From NCBI RefSeq assembly GCF_003074055.1, contig NZ_CP029043.1:3898501-3962500 (forward strand): a DNA stretch of 64,000 bases, given 5' to 3'. This DNA is from Streptomyces nigra. Lineage in GTDB: Bacteria; Actinomycetota; Actinomycetes; Streptomycetales; Streptomycetaceae. The notes below the pieces were generated by a model, which had not been told where the DNA came from, did not search any database, and worked only from the letters and a program-made list of their open reading frames with translations. The translations under genes and the position numbers were made by a program. This document shows, piece after piece, positions 8,786-17,769 of the stretch. Positions within the stretch are counted from its first letter, which is position 1; the number at the start of each line of letters is the position of its first letter.

Positions 8786-9850
8786 ATGCCCGGAACAGTG
8801 CTGCTGCTCGCCGCCGCTCCGGCCGGCCGGGGGCGCCTGGTGGACGCGGCCTCCGTGCTCCCCGTGCTGGCCGCCGTGCCGCCGCCGGTGCTGGCCGGCA
8901 CCGACACCGCGAACGTCGTCGAGCTCGCCGACCCCCTGGAACCGCAGGCCGTGCTGACCCGGCTGCGGGCCGCCGCCGTCTCCCCCGGCCCGCTCACCGT
9001 GTTCGTCACCGGCCAGCTGCATCTGGACCGGCGCCAGCGCCTGCCGCATCTCGCGCTGGCCCGCTCGACACCGGCCACCGTCCGCTACACCGGGCTCCCC
9101 TGGCACTGGATCGGCGAGGAGCTGCGGCTGCGCCCGCCCGGGTCGACGGCCCTGATCCTCGATCTGCACGCCGACGCCGAGACCTGGGAACATCTGCGCA
9201 CCCGGCCCCTGGACTGCGGGCGCGGCACCACCGTCCTCGGCCGGATCGCACCGCCCCCGGGCCGCCGGGCGCCGGCCGGCCCGGTGTACATGAGGGCGGT
9301 CGCCACACTGCTGCGCAGCGGGCTGCGGCCGCCGCTCGACCGGCTCCACGAGCAGGCGCTGGCCCGGATCGCGCCGGAGGCCGGCCTGGGCGTCGACCTG
9401 GTGCTGAGCGCGTGTCCGCCCGCGCCGGGCGACCCGCACGCCGAGATCGCCGCCGCCGCGCGGGCCGGGCGGCACACGGAGGCGGACGCGCTGGCCGCCC
9501 GGCACGAGCAGACCGCCGTGCACACCCACGGGCCCGCCTCCGAGCAGGCGCTGCACTGGATCGAGGTCCGCGCGGACCTGGCGATGCTGGCGGGGGACCC
9601 GGTGCGCAGCTGCCGCACCTGGCTGACGGTCGCCTCGGCGCGGCTGACGGCGGGGCAGTCGCCGGACGCGCCCGCGGTGGAGTCGGCGGTGGACCACGCC
9701 CACCACCAGTGGGGCCGGATCGACGACCCGGCGCTCGCCCGGGAGCTCGGCCCGATCCTGATGGAGCTGCGCGGCCGGGTGCCGGGGCGCCGGCGGGGCG
9801 CCCTGGAGAACGTGCACCGTCAGCTGCGCCAGCTCCAGGTCAGCGGGTGA
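8786..9850 (+). CDS. Hypothetical protein, 354 residues
   Basis: This soluble-looking protein has good coding bias and an AGGGA site before its ATG. The first half alternates hydrophobic strands with charged loops (TVLLLAAAP, LTVFVTGQLHL, STALILDLHAD), suggesting an alpha/beta fold. The C-terminal half is helical with repeats that resemble TPR packing (HTEADALAARHEQ, SEQALHWIEVRADLAMLAGD). I do not recognise the family. It is followed by a convergent exported mini-gene and then the XRE-TPR regulator, so a shared signalling role is possible but unproven. Confidence 0.75.
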   Translation: MPGTVLLLAAAPAGRGRLVDAASVLPVLAAVPPPVLAGTDTANVVELADPLEPQAVLTRLRAAAVSPGPLTVFVTGQLHLDRRQRLPHLALARSTPATVRYTGLPWHWIGEELRLRPPGSTALILDLHADAETWEHLRTRPLDCGRGTTVLGRIAPPPGRRAPAGPVYMRAVATLLRSGLRPPLDRLHEQALARIAPEAGLGVDLVLSACPPAPGDPHAEIAAAARAGRHTEADALAARHEQTAVHTHGPASEQALHWIEVRADLAMLAGDPVRSCRTWLTVASARLTAGQSPDAPAVESAVDHAHHQWGRIDDPALARELGPILMELRGRVPGRRRGALENVHRQLRQLQVSG

Positions 9851-9882
9851 ACACCCGGACGGGCACGGCGATTGTGTGAGAC

Positions 9883-10053
9883 CTACGGCGTGGGGGCCGC
9901 CGGAATGACATGCTGAGTCCGCTGCTGTGCCGGTTTCGGCTCCATCGCTCTCGCCGGACCCGCGTTGGCCGCCAGGATCAGGGTCGTCACGGCGACCACC
10001 GCGGCGGCGACGCCTCGGGTGTAGCGCTCGGTGGTGCTGGTGCGTTGCTGCAC
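9883..10053 (-). CDS. 56-residue exported peptide precursor
   Basis: A GTG at 10053 preceded by GAGG opens a 56-codon frame ending in TAG at 9883. The product has a basic N-terminus (QQRTSTTERYTRG), a hydrophobic core (VAAAVVAVTTLILAANA) and a signal-peptidase-like end (GPARA). A short tail rich in Pro, Gln and His follows and ends VIPAAPTP. It is divergent from an XRE-TPR regulator with a probable operator between them. That layout recalls peptide-pheromone/receptor pairs (RRNPP), but the link is an inference. The size and codon use support a real gene. Confidence 0.6.
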   Translation of the reverse strand: MQQRTSTTERYTRGVAAAVVAVTTLILAANAGPARAMEPKPAQQRTQHVIPAAPTP

Positions 10054-10074
10054 GGCGACCTCGCAACAGCCAAG

Positions 10075-10104
10075 GGTTAACCACGTTTAATACGCGGTTT
10101 AACC
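10075..10104. promoter_or_regulatory. Probable operator between the exported peptide gene and the XRE-TPR regulator
   Basis: An AT-rich island holds the palindrome GGTTAACC (10075-10082) and two GTTTAA copies exactly 12 bp apart (10085-10090 and 10097-10102). Such an island is unusual in this GC-rich sequence and lies between two divergent starts, one of which encodes a DNA-binding protein. Confidence 0.55.
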
Positions 10105-10151
10105 TAGGGGCTGTCGCACTCGAACGGCAAGGGCCCCAGGGGGAGTTGAGC

Positions 10152-11501
10152 GTGTCGGAACGTGACGATCCGGGGACGATCGGGCGCAGGGTGCAGCAGT
10201 TGCGCGCCGACCGGGGCCTGACCCAGAGGCAGCTGGCCGAGCCGGCGTACACCCCCGCCTACATCTCCACCCTGGAGGCCGGCCGGGTCCGCGCCTCCGA
10301 CGAGGCGCTGCGGCACATCGCCGACCGGCTCGGCGTCGCCTTCGAGGAGCTGGCCACCGGCCGCCCCGCCCATCTCGGCACCGATCTGCGGCTGCGGCTC
10401 ACCGAGGCCCAGCGCCTCCTCGCCACCGGCGACACCGCCGCGGCGGCCGGGCAGTTCACCGCGCTGCTCGGCGAGGCGAGCGCCCACGACCTCGCCGAGG
10501 AGCGGGCCGCCGCCCTGCTCGGACTCGGCGAGTGCGGCCTCGACGCCGGCGAACTGGACGCAGCGCGCGGCCACTTCGAGCAGGCCGAGCAGGTCCTCAC
10601 GGCGGCCGGGGCACCGCTGCCCGCCCGCGCCCCGGCCGTCCGCGGCCGGGCCGTCGCGCACTACCTCACCGGTGAACTCCGGTACGCCGTCTACCTCCTG
10701 GAGTCCGCCCTCGACGAGCTCAACCGCGGCGGACTGCACGACCCGGACGCCCTGCTGATGCTGTACGCCAGCGTCATCGGCCCCTACATGGACATGGGCG
10801 CCCACGCCCGCGCGGCCCAGGCCGCCGAGTACGCGCTCGCCCTGGCCCCGCAGGCCGGCGACCCGGCCCTGGTGGCGCGGATGCACCGGGCCGTGGCCCG
10901 CACCCTGCTCGCCGAGGGCCGGATCGCCGAGGCCGACGCCTCCCTGGCGAAGGCCGCCGAGCTGTACCGGCAGCTCCAGATCCGCACCGAACTCGCCAAC
11001 TGCCACTGGATGCGAGGGTACGTCTACGCCCAGAACGGCGACCTCGAGCGCGCCGAGGCGGAGATGCGCGAGGCGCAGACCATGCTCACGGCCCAGCGTG
11101 CCGCCCTCTACACCAGCCAGGTCGCCGTCGAGCTGGCCGACGTCCTGCACCGGCGCGGCAAGTCCGCCGAGGCCGCCGCCCTCCTCCACGAGGTGCTCAG
11201 CGACCTCAGCTCCGAGCGGGGGGCGCTGCACTCCGCCGCCGCCCACCGGCTGCTCGGCATCATCGCCGAGGACGCCCGCGAGACCGACACCGCCGAGGAG
11301 CACTACGTCCGCGCCCTGAGCCTGCTGGAGCGCGCGGGCGCGGCCGGTGACCTGGCCGACCTGTGCCGCCTCCTGGGCGACCTCCTCCGCCGTACCGGCC
11401 GCGTCGAGGCGGCCCTGGACGCCTACCGCACGGGCCTTGGCCACCGCACGGCCCCCGGTACGACCACCCTGGGCCCGGCACCCGCACAGCCGCCGCTCTG
11501 A
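10152..11501 (+). CDS. XRE-type helix-turn-helix regulator with TPR domain
   Basis: From the GTG at 10152 (preceded by GGGGGAG) the product is 449 residues. It has an N-terminal XRE helix-turn-helix (residues 10-65; RRVQQLRADRGLTQRQLAE and ISTLEAGRVRAS) and then a long array of tetratricopeptide-like helices to the end. Proteins of this layout sense peptides or protein partners through the TPR part and control antibiotic production or development in Streptomyces. The adjacent exported peptide gene and AT-rich operator make a peptide ligand plausible. No terminator was seen before the next gene. Confidence 0.85.
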   Translation: MSERDDPGTIGRRVQQLRADRGLTQRQLAEPAYTPAYISTLEAGRVRASDEALRHIADRLGVAFEELATGRPAHLGTDLRLRLTEAQRLLATGDTAAAAGQFTALLGEASAHDLAEERAAALLGLGECGLDAGELDAARGHFEQAEQVLTAAGAPLPARAPAVRGRAVAHYLTGELRYAVYLLESALDELNRGGLHDPDALLMLYASVIGPYMDMGAHARAAQAAEYALALAPQAGDPALVARMHRAVARTLLAEGRIAEADASLAKAAELYRQLQIRTELANCHWMRGYVYAQNGDLERAEAEMREAQTMLTAQRAALYTSQVAVELADVLHRRGKSAEAAALLHEVLSDLSSERGALHSAAAHRLLGIIAEDARETDTAEEHYVRALSLLERAGAAGDLADLCRLLGDLLRRTGRVEAALDAYRTGLGHRTAPGTTTLGPAPAQPPL

Positions 11502-11614
11502 CGGAACCCCCGGCGGGTTTCGCGCGGAGGTGCAGGGGTAGTCGGGGCGCGTCCGGGGCGGGCGGCAGGGGGAGTCACCGGGCCGCCCCTGTGCGGCCCT
11601 ACCGGGAGGCAGTC

Positions 11615-12361
11615 GTGCGGCGCGGAGACGAGCACCGCGGGGAACCGGACCCGGAACCCCGAAGTGCCGCGGACGCCATCGCCGCGTGCATGACCGGCGC
11701 CGGTCCCGGCGAGGTGCCCGAGCGGCTGTGCCGGGCCGCCGTCGACCTGCTGCCCGTGGTCGGCGCCAGCGTGTCGCTGCACTGCGACGGGATGCCCGTC
11801 CAGCTCGGCGCGAGCGGCCCCCGGGCCGCGTATGTCACCGAGATCCAGGCCACCTTGGGCGACGGCCCCTGCCAGTTGGCCGCGCGCAGCCGCTCGCCCG
11901 TGCTCGCCGGCGATCTGACCACCGGAGGGGACGTGGCGCGCTGGCCGGTCTTCGCCCAGCAGGCCACGGCGGCCGGCGTCAGCGCCGTCTACTCGCTGCC
12001 GCTCGGCGACGCCCAGGTCTGCGTCGGCACCCTCGACCTCTACGGCGACACCCCCGGCACGCTGACCCGGGGAGAGCTGCGCACGGCCCGGCTGGTCGCC
12101 GGGATGATGACGACCGCGCTGATGGCGCTGCCGCACGAGGAGGCGACGGGCGAGCAGGACGAGGACGTGTGGCTGGGCGGGCTCGCCGCCGACCACGACC
12201 CGCTCTACCAGGCCGCCGGCGTGATCATGGCCCAGCTCGCCGTCGGCACGGACGAGGCGCTGGCCCGGCTGCGGGCGCACGCCTTCGCACAGGGCCGTAC
12301 CGCGCTGGACGTCTCCCACGACGTGGTGGCCCACCGGCTGCGTTTCGACGACGACGAGTGA
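11615..12361 (+). CDS. GAF and ANTAR domain protein (RNA-binding antiterminator type)
   Basis: The GTG at 11615 follows GGGAGG and gives 248 residues. Residues 35-160 form a GAF-like sensor domain (LPVVGASVSLHCDG, LGDGPCQLAARSRSPVLAGDL, LPLGDAQVCVGTLDLYG). Residues 180-240 form an ANTAR domain (DPLYQAAGVIMAQLAVGTDEALARLRAHAF), which binds two-hexaloop RNA motifs to suppress termination. GAF-ANTAR proteins are abundant in actinobacteria and usually lack a kinase partner. The stop at 12359-12361 is 33 bp before the next gene. Confidence 0.88.
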   Translation: MRRGDEHRGEPDPEPRSAADAIAACMTGAGPGEVPERLCRAAVDLLPVVGASVSLHCDGMPVQLGASGPRAAYVTEIQATLGDGPCQLAARSRSPVLAGDLTTGGDVARWPVFAQQATAAGVSAVYSLPLGDAQVCVGTLDLYGDTPGTLTRGELRTARLVAGMMTTALMALPHEEATGEQDEDVWLGGLAADHDPLYQAAGVIMAQLAVGTDEALARLRAHAFAQGRTALDVSHDVVAHRLRFDDDE

Positions 12362-12393
12362 ACCCCGGCGGTCCCGGAGACGTCCTCCCCTGT

Positions 12394-12672
12394 ATGGAGA
12401 CGCTGGCGATGATCTTCGCGGTGGCCGCCGCTGTCCTGCTCCTGCTGAGCCTGCAGAGCCGGATGTCCCGGGCGGAGCGCCGCGCGGCCCGGATCGAGCA
12501 GAAGCTCGACCTGGTCCTCGGGCATCTGGGACTGCGCGAGCAGGACCCGCGCCTCGAAGAGGTCGCGGCGCTGCTGCGGGACGACAAGAAGATCCAGGCG
12601 ATCAAGGTCTACCGGGAGGTCACCGGCGCGGGCCTGGCGGAGGCCAAGCGCGCCGTGGAGCGTATGGCGTAG
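12394..12672 (+). CDS. Membrane-anchored small protein with a ribosomal L7/L12 C-terminal-like domain
   Basis: This 92-residue protein has one N-terminal membrane helix (MIFAVAAAVLLLLSL), a charged coiled segment and a C-terminal domain resembling ribosomal protein bL12 (KKIQAIKVYREVTGAGLAEA, ending KRAVERMA). Similar fusions are common hypothetical proteins in Streptomyces. A GTG at 12358 could extend it by 12 residues into the previous stop codon. The role is unknown; docking of translation GTPases at the membrane would be speculation. Confidence 0.75.
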   Translation: METLAMIFAVAAAVLLLLSLQSRMSRAERRAARIEQKLDLVLGHLGLREQDPRLEEVAALLRDDKKIQAIKVYREVTGAGLAEAKRAVERMA

Positions 12673-12690
12673 TGCGCGGCCCGGACCGGT

Positions 12691-13455
12691 TCAGACCTCG
12701 GCCCGGCCCCGCTTCCTGACCTCCTCCAGCCGGCTCGTGCCCAGTTCGACGGCCGTCAGCGTGGCGTCGGACGGCACCTCGCCGAGGCTGCCGTTGGTGA
12801 CGGCGATCGCGTCGTCGCCCACCCGTACGGCGGCCACGTCCAGGGTGAGCCGTGGCCCGTCCCCGTACTCGGAGACGGCGCTCAGGACGATCCGCAGGGC
12901 CTGCCGGGCGTCCCCGAGCTTCGGCAGTCCCACCGCCCTGACCTCGACGGACATCGGGCCGCCCGGCGCGGTGGCGGTGAACGAGCCGCACCGCCGGGGG
13001 AAGTCGCCGAGCCGCTCGATCGCCCGGTCCAGGGCGTCCGGGCGATGGGCGACGACCTGGTAGCGCAGCTGGGCGCCGCCCCAGTCGTCGTCCAGGCCGA
13101 CCGACGCCCGGGTGGTGGCGTCCGCGCCGAAGAACTCCTCCGCGTACAGGGCGTCGAGCAGGTCCGCGCACTCCGCCGGTTCGGCGGTCGCCTTCAGCAT
13201 GGCCTCCCGCCAGGTCGCGAAGCCCCGGGTGGGCACCCACGGCTCCCCGAGGTCGGCCTCGGTGACGAGTGCGGCGCGGGCCTGCGCCTCGGTGAGCGTC
13301 GGGGCTGCCGCCGGGGACTGGGCGGCGGACGCCGGGGCGTTCACCGGCGGGGGCGGGGCCTGTTCCTGACCGGCGAGCGCGCACGCGGAGACGGACAGCA
13401 GGGCGGCGGCCGAGAGCGCCGGGGCGACGAGTGCACGGGCCGGGGGACGGGGCAT
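12691..13455 (-). CDS. Secreted lipoprotein, unknown function
   Basis: The ATG at 13455, preceded by AGGGAGG, gives 254 residues. A lipoprotein signal peptide ends in SVSAC, placing the acylated Cys near residue 25. A Pro/Ala linker follows. The mature domain looks like the substrate-free sensor-domain lipoproteins of actinobacteria, with a conserved-looking Cys pair (ECADLL and RRCGSF). It converges with the gene at 12394-12672, with no enzyme motif visible. Confidence 0.78.
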   Translation of the reverse strand: MPRPPARALVAPALSAAALLSVSACALAGQEQAPPPPVNAPASAAQSPAAAPTLTEAQARAALVTEADLGEPWVPTRGFATWREAMLKATAEPAECADLLDALYAEEFFGADATTRASVGLDDDWGGAQLRYQVVAHRPDALDRAIERLGDFPRRCGSFTATAPGGPMSVEVRAVGLPKLGDARQALRIVLSAVSEYGDGPRLTLDVAAVRVGDDAIAVTNGSLGEVPSDATLTAVELGTSRLEEVRKRGRAEV

Positions 13456-13729
13456 CGCAGGGCCTCCCTGGGCTGGGTGAGGGGCGCGCTCAAGATCGGC
13501 ACGTGTTCCCAAGGCACCACCGCGGGCCCCGGCCCACCAGCGCGCCGGTCCGTCCGGGTGACACCCGCCCGGCCCGACACACATGAGGCCCGAACAGCGG
13601 AGACGCCGCATGACGCCGCGCACACGCTTCCGCGTGGCGACGTCATACGGCGACGCACTCCACCTGTACGACACCGTAAGGTCGGTTCGTAGGGCCCGCC
13701 ACCGCACTGCTCCAGACAGGAGACCCGCC

Positions 13730-14701
13730 GTGACGAACGACGGCCGGCCGATCCCGGTGATCATCGACTGTGACACGGGCGTGGACGACGCCCTCGCCCT
13801 GCTCTTCGCGGTACGCCATCCGGGGCTGGACCTGCGCGCGGTGACCTGCGTGGCCGGCAACACGGACGTGGACGGCGTCGTGCGCAACACCCTGACCGTG
13901 CTGGAGGTGGCCGGCGCCCCGGAGATCCCGGTGGCCCGTGGGGCCGCCCGTCCGCTGATCGAGCCGTCCCGCTCGGCGCGGCACGTGCACGGCGACGACG
14001 GCATGGGCGACATCGGCCTGCCCGCCCCGACCCGCGTCCCCTCCGACCTCGGCGCGGTCGACCTGCTGCGCCGGGAGATCCTGGCGTCCCCGCGCCCGGT
14101 GACCCTGATCCCGACGGCGCCCCTCACCAACATCGCCCTGCTGCTGCGCACCCACCCCGAGGTGACGGACAACGTCGAGCGGATCGTCTTCATGGGCGGC
14201 GCGGTGGCCTGCGGGAACGCCACGGCGGTCGCGGAGTTCAACGTGTGGCACGACCCGGAGGCCGCGGCGATCCTGCTCACCGCCGGGGTGCCGATCACCA
14301 TGTACGGCCTGGACGTCTTCCAGCGGGTCGTGGTGCCCGGCGCGGACGTCCGCGCACTGCGGGAGAGCACGGAGCCGGGCGCCCGGCTCGCCGGCGACCT
14401 GCTCGCGCACCGCCCCGCCGCGCCGGACGTCGACGGCGACCCGGAGGCCGGCGGCATCGGGGACGCGGGCGCGGTCTGCGCGGTCGTGGACCCGGCGGGC
14501 ATCGCGACCCGGCTGCTGCCCGTGGAGGTGTCCCTGGCGCCGGGACCCACCCGCGGCCAGACCCTCGTGGACCGGCGTCCCCGCCCCGGCGAGTCCGAGA
14601 TCCACGCGGGGCTGCGCGAGCAGTCGCTGGTGGACGTGGCGCTGGACGTGGACGTCGACCGGTTCGTGAAGCTGTACCTGGAGACGGTCGCGGGCGTCTG
14701 A
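13730..14701 (+). CDS. Inosine-uridine-preferring nucleoside hydrolase
   Basis: From the GTG at 13730, behind AGGAG, the product is 323 residues, normal for the family. It hydrolyses the N-glycosidic bond of ribonucleosides for salvage. The Ca-binding N-terminal signature is present as IIDCDTGVDDALAL (D13, D15, D19, D20). Further family blocks are HGDDGMGDIGLP, LTNIALLLRTHPE and AEFNVWHDPEAA. An upstream ATG would add 49 poorly coding residues, so I reject it. A 15-bp hairpin follows. Confidence 0.92.
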   Translation: MTNDGRPIPVIIDCDTGVDDALALLFAVRHPGLDLRAVTCVAGNTDVDGVVRNTLTVLEVAGAPEIPVARGAARPLIEPSRSARHVHGDDGMGDIGLPAPTRVPSDLGAVDLLRREILASPRPVTLIPTAPLTNIALLLRTHPEVTDNVERIVFMGGAVACGNATAVAEFNVWHDPEAAAILLTAGVPITMYGLDVFQRVVVPGADVRALRESTEPGARLAGDLLAHRPAAPDVDGDPEAGGIGDAGAVCAVVDPAGIATRLLPVEVSLAPGPTRGQTLVDRRPRPGESEIHAGLREQSLVDVALDVDVDRFVKLYLETVAGV

Positions 14702-14730
14702 CGGCCCGTCGGCTTCCCTCGCATACGTGA

Positions 14731-14764
14731 ACGGGGGCCCGGGGAGTGGTCCCCGGGCCCCCGT
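14731..14764. terminator. Bidirectional hairpin terminator
   Basis: A perfect 15-bp stem (14731-14745 with 14750-14764) has a 4-base loop. It separates the convergent nucleoside hydrolase and sortase-substrate genes. Confidence 0.85.
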
Positions 14765-14775
14765 CGGCGGCTCGC

Positions 14776-15705
14776 TCAGGAGCGGGCCGAGCGGCGCCGC
14801 TTCGAGGCGACGACGAACGCCGCGCCGCCCGCGACCAGCACCACGGCACCGAGCGCGATCGGCCCGGTCGCGCTGCTGCCGCCGGTCTGCGCGAGGTCGC
14901 CGCCGCCGTTCGGGGACGGGGCGGCCGCGGACGCCGAGTCCGAGGGCTCCGGGGACGGGGCCTCCGTCGACGGGGTGTCCGAGGCGGGCGGGGTCGACTC
15001 GTCGGCCGGGGTCGACGGCTCGTCGGTCGCGGGCTCGGAGGGCTCCGCCGGAGGTGTCGTCGGGGGCTCCTCGGTGGCCGGCGGTTCGGTGGTGCAGTCC
15101 TTCGTGCCGCCGTTCCAGGCCGCGATCAGCTTGTCCTTGATGACCGGGCGGTCCGGTCCCTTGGGCAGGTCGCCGTGCTCGAAGCCGTCGTTCGCGTCGT
15201 GCTTCCCGTCGAACTTCACGGCCCCGCGGTACAGGTCGATCTGCGCGAAGCAGCCCGCGTCCGGCACGGCGATGTCGAGGGTGTCGGTGGTGCCCGGCTT
15301 CACCGTCACGGTGTCGAAGTCGACGAAGACCTGCTCGCCGGAGGTGGCGAAGGACGGGCCGTGGGCCAGGTACGACGCGAGCGAGGCGGTGCAGGTGGTG
15401 GCGTCGTCGGCGGCGCGCACGGTGATGTGGGCCTTGCCGTCCCCGGTGACCTTCAGATTCTGGTCGTCGACCTTGACGGAGGCGGTGAAGTGCGTGCCGT
15501 CGAGGGAGAACTCGCAGCGGTCGGTGGCCGTCCGGGTGCCGGCGCCGGTGCCGGGCCGGTAGCTGCCGCCGGAGTTCCAGCCGTCGCCGCCCGAGCCGTG
15601 GGCCCAGGCGCCGGGCGCGGCGGCGACGGTGGCGGCGCACAGGGCGAGCGACGCGGCGCCCGCCCCCAGCAGGCGCCGTCCGATGACACGTCTCGCTATG
15701 GACAT
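14776..15705 (-). CDS. LAXTG-motif sortase-dependent surface protein
   Basis: This 309-residue protein has a signal peptide (MSIARRVIGRRLLGAG, cleavage near AWA), a folded domain with two Cys pairs, and a Pro/Thr/Glu/Ser linker. It ends in a sorting signal LAQTG, a hydrophobic helix and a basic tail (KRRRSARS). LAXTG substrates are anchored to peptidoglycan by class E sortases in Streptomyces. The ATG at 15705 follows GAGGGG. Its own sortase is not adjacent; the class F enzyme at 21144 is a different class. Confidence 0.9.
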   Translation of the reverse strand: MSIARRVIGRRLLGAGAASLALCAATVAAAPGAWAHGSGGDGWNSGGSYRPGTGAGTRTATDRCEFSLDGTHFTASVKVDDQNLKVTGDGKAHITVRAADDATTCTASLASYLAHGPSFATSGEQVFVDFDTVTVKPGTTDTLDIAVPDAGCFAQIDLYRGAVKFDGKHDANDGFEHGDLPKGPDRPVIKDKLIAAWNGGTKDCTTEPPATEEPPTTPPAEPSEPATDEPSTPADESTPPASDTPSTEAPSPEPSDSASAAAPSPNGGGDLAQTGGSSATGPIALGAVVLVAGGAAFVVASKRRRSARS

Positions 15706-15958
15706 GCGTATCCCCTCGTGGGGTGGAGAGTGGTCGAAGAAGAAAACACTGGGCCCATTGGTCACATGCGCCACAGCGTGTGCACATCGTCTTGGGGCGG
15801 ATCACCCGTGTCAACCTGCGGAAACGTAAAGGGAGTTCAAGCGTCCATCACGATCCCGTCACAGGAGGAATGATTCGATCCGCTCTGCGCGGTGTTCGCT
15901 TTTCCGGCCAAGTGGACAGTGTTGGTGATGTCGCCGTACCGATCCACGAGGAGACCGC

Positions 15959-17623
15959 GTGACCGTCCGCACCACCACGCCCGACCTCTCGTCCAGCAAC
16001 CCCGACTGGTGGCGCCAGGCCGTCATCTACCAGGTGTATCCGCGCAGCTTCGCCGACGGCGACGGCGACGGGCTCGGGGACCTGAAGGGGATCGCCCAGC
16101 GCCTCGGCCACATCGCCGCCCTCGGCGCGGACGCCCTGTGGCTGAGCCCCTTCTACCCGTCCGAGCTGGCCGACGGCGGCTACGACGTCGCCGACTACCG
16201 GGACGTCGACCCGCGCCTGGGCACCCTCGACGACTTCGACGCCCTGGCCGCCGAGGCCCACCGCCTCGGCCTGAAGGTCATCGTCGACCTGGTCCCCAAC
16301 CACACCTCCCACCAGCACGTCTGGTTCCAGGAGGCGCTGCGCGCCGGACCGGGCTCGGCCGCCCGTGAACGCTACGTCTTCCGCGACGGACGCGGCGCCC
16401 ACGGCGAACTCCCGCCGACCGACTGGCAGTCCGTGTTCGGCGGCAGCGCCTGGCAGCGGGTGCCCGACGGGCAGTGGTACCTGCATCTGTTCACCCCGCA
16501 GCAGCCCGACCTCAACTGGGAGAACGAGGAGGTCCGCGCCGACTTCCGGACCACCCTGCGGTTCTGGTCCGACCGGGGCGTCGACGGCTTCCGCGTCGAC
16601 GTCGCCCACGCGCTCGCCAAGGACCTGAGCGAACCGCTGCGCGACCTCGGCACCCCCGAGCTGAGCCGCGAGGACGCGCTCCCCGACCTCCCGCCCGGCA
16701 GCCACCCCTTCTACGACCGCGACGAGGTCCACGAGATCTACCGCGACTGGCGCAAGATCCTCGACTCCTACCGCCCGCCCCGCATGGCGGTCGCCGAGGC
16801 CTGGGTGAACCCGGCCGCCCGCCGAGCGCTGTACGCCCGCGCGGACGAGCTCGGCCAGGCGTTCAACTTCGAGTACCTCCAGGCCGGCTGGGACGCCGAG
16901 GAGCTGCGCCGGATCATCACCGACTCGCTCGCCACCGCCCGTTCGGCGGGCGCGTCGGCCACGTGGGTGCTGTCCAACCACGACGTCGTCCGGCACACCT
17001 CGCGGCTGATGCTGCCGCCCGGCACCGACGACAACGCCTGGCTGCTGTCGGGCGGTCACGCCCCCGAGATCGACGAGGAGGCGGGCCTGCGCCGCGCCCG
17101 CGCCGCCACCCTGCTCATGCTGGCGCTGCCCGGCTCGTCGTACCTCTACCAGGGCGAGGAACTCGGGCTGCCCGAGGTGGCCGACCTGCCCGTCGAGGTC
17201 CTCCAGGACCCGGTGTGGGAGCAGACCGGGCGGGTGCGCAAGGGCCGCGACGGCTGCCGGGTGCCGCTGCCGTGGACGACGACCGGCCCGTCGTACGGCT
17301 TCGGCGCGGGCGGGGCCTGGCTGCCGCAGCCGGAGCGCTTCGCCGCGTACGCCGTCGAGGCGCAGGACGGTCTGGAGGGCTCGACCCTGGAGCTGTACCG
17401 CCGGGCGCTGCGGCTGCGCCGCAAGCTCCTGGACGGCGAGGAGCTGCGCTGGATCCCGGACGCCCCGGCCGGAGTGCTGCACTTCGCCCGCTCCGACGGC
17501 TGGCGCTGTGTCGCCAACCTCTCCGCCGATCCGGTCGACCTGCCGCCGGGGGAGGTGCTGCTCAGCAGCGCCCCACTGGAGTCGGGCCGGCTCGCCCCGG
17601 ACACGACGGCCTGGCTCGCGTAG
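15959..17623 (+). CDS. Glycoside hydrolase family 13 alpha-glucosidase
   Basis: The 554-residue cytosolic enzyme belongs to the GH13 alpha-glucosidase/oligo-1,6-glucosidase group, which cleaves alpha-glucosides. The four conserved regions are present: DLVPNHTS, GFRVDVAHAL with nucleophile D214, VAEAW with acid/base E280, and LSNHD with H341 and D342. No signal peptide is seen. The GTG start follows GAGGAG. No maltose transporter or regulator gene lies beside it, so it is not in a visible mal operon. Confidence 0.92.
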   Translation: MTVRTTTPDLSSSNPDWWRQAVIYQVYPRSFADGDGDGLGDLKGIAQRLGHIAALGADALWLSPFYPSELADGGYDVADYRDVDPRLGTLDDFDALAAEAHRLGLKVIVDLVPNHTSHQHVWFQEALRAGPGSAARERYVFRDGRGAHGELPPTDWQSVFGGSAWQRVPDGQWYLHLFTPQQPDLNWENEEVRADFRTTLRFWSDRGVDGFRVDVAHALAKDLSEPLRDLGTPELSREDALPDLPPGSHPFYDRDEVHEIYRDWRKILDSYRPPRMAVAEAWVNPAARRALYARADELGQAFNFEYLQAGWDAEELRRIITDSLATARSAGASATWVLSNHDVVRHTSRLMLPPGTDDNAWLLSGGHAPEIDEEAGLRRARAATLLMLALPGSSYLYQGEELGLPEVADLPVEVLQDPVWEQTGRVRKGRDGCRVPLPWTTTGPSYGFGAGGAWLPQPERFAAYAVEAQDGLEGSTLELYRRALRLRRKLLDGEELRWIPDAPAGVLHFARSDGWRCVANLSADPVDLPPGEVLLSSAPLESGRLAPDTTAWLA

Positions 17624-17769
17624 GCGCCCGCCGCCGCGCCCGGACGGGTGGTAGCTGTCGTCCCTCCGGCCCCGTCCGGCCGCCGAGCGCGGGCCGGGCG
17701 GGGCTCCGGCCGCGAGAATCGCGGGCGAGGGTGGGGTACCGCCGAGGTATGTGAGGAGCTCCCCCGACG

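Noticed and set aside
12691..14724. 677-codon leftward frame spanning the lipoprotein and the nucleoside hydrolase
   Set aside because: Only the last 254 codons have a ribosome site, a signal peptide and coding bias. The rest is the antisense of the hydrolase.
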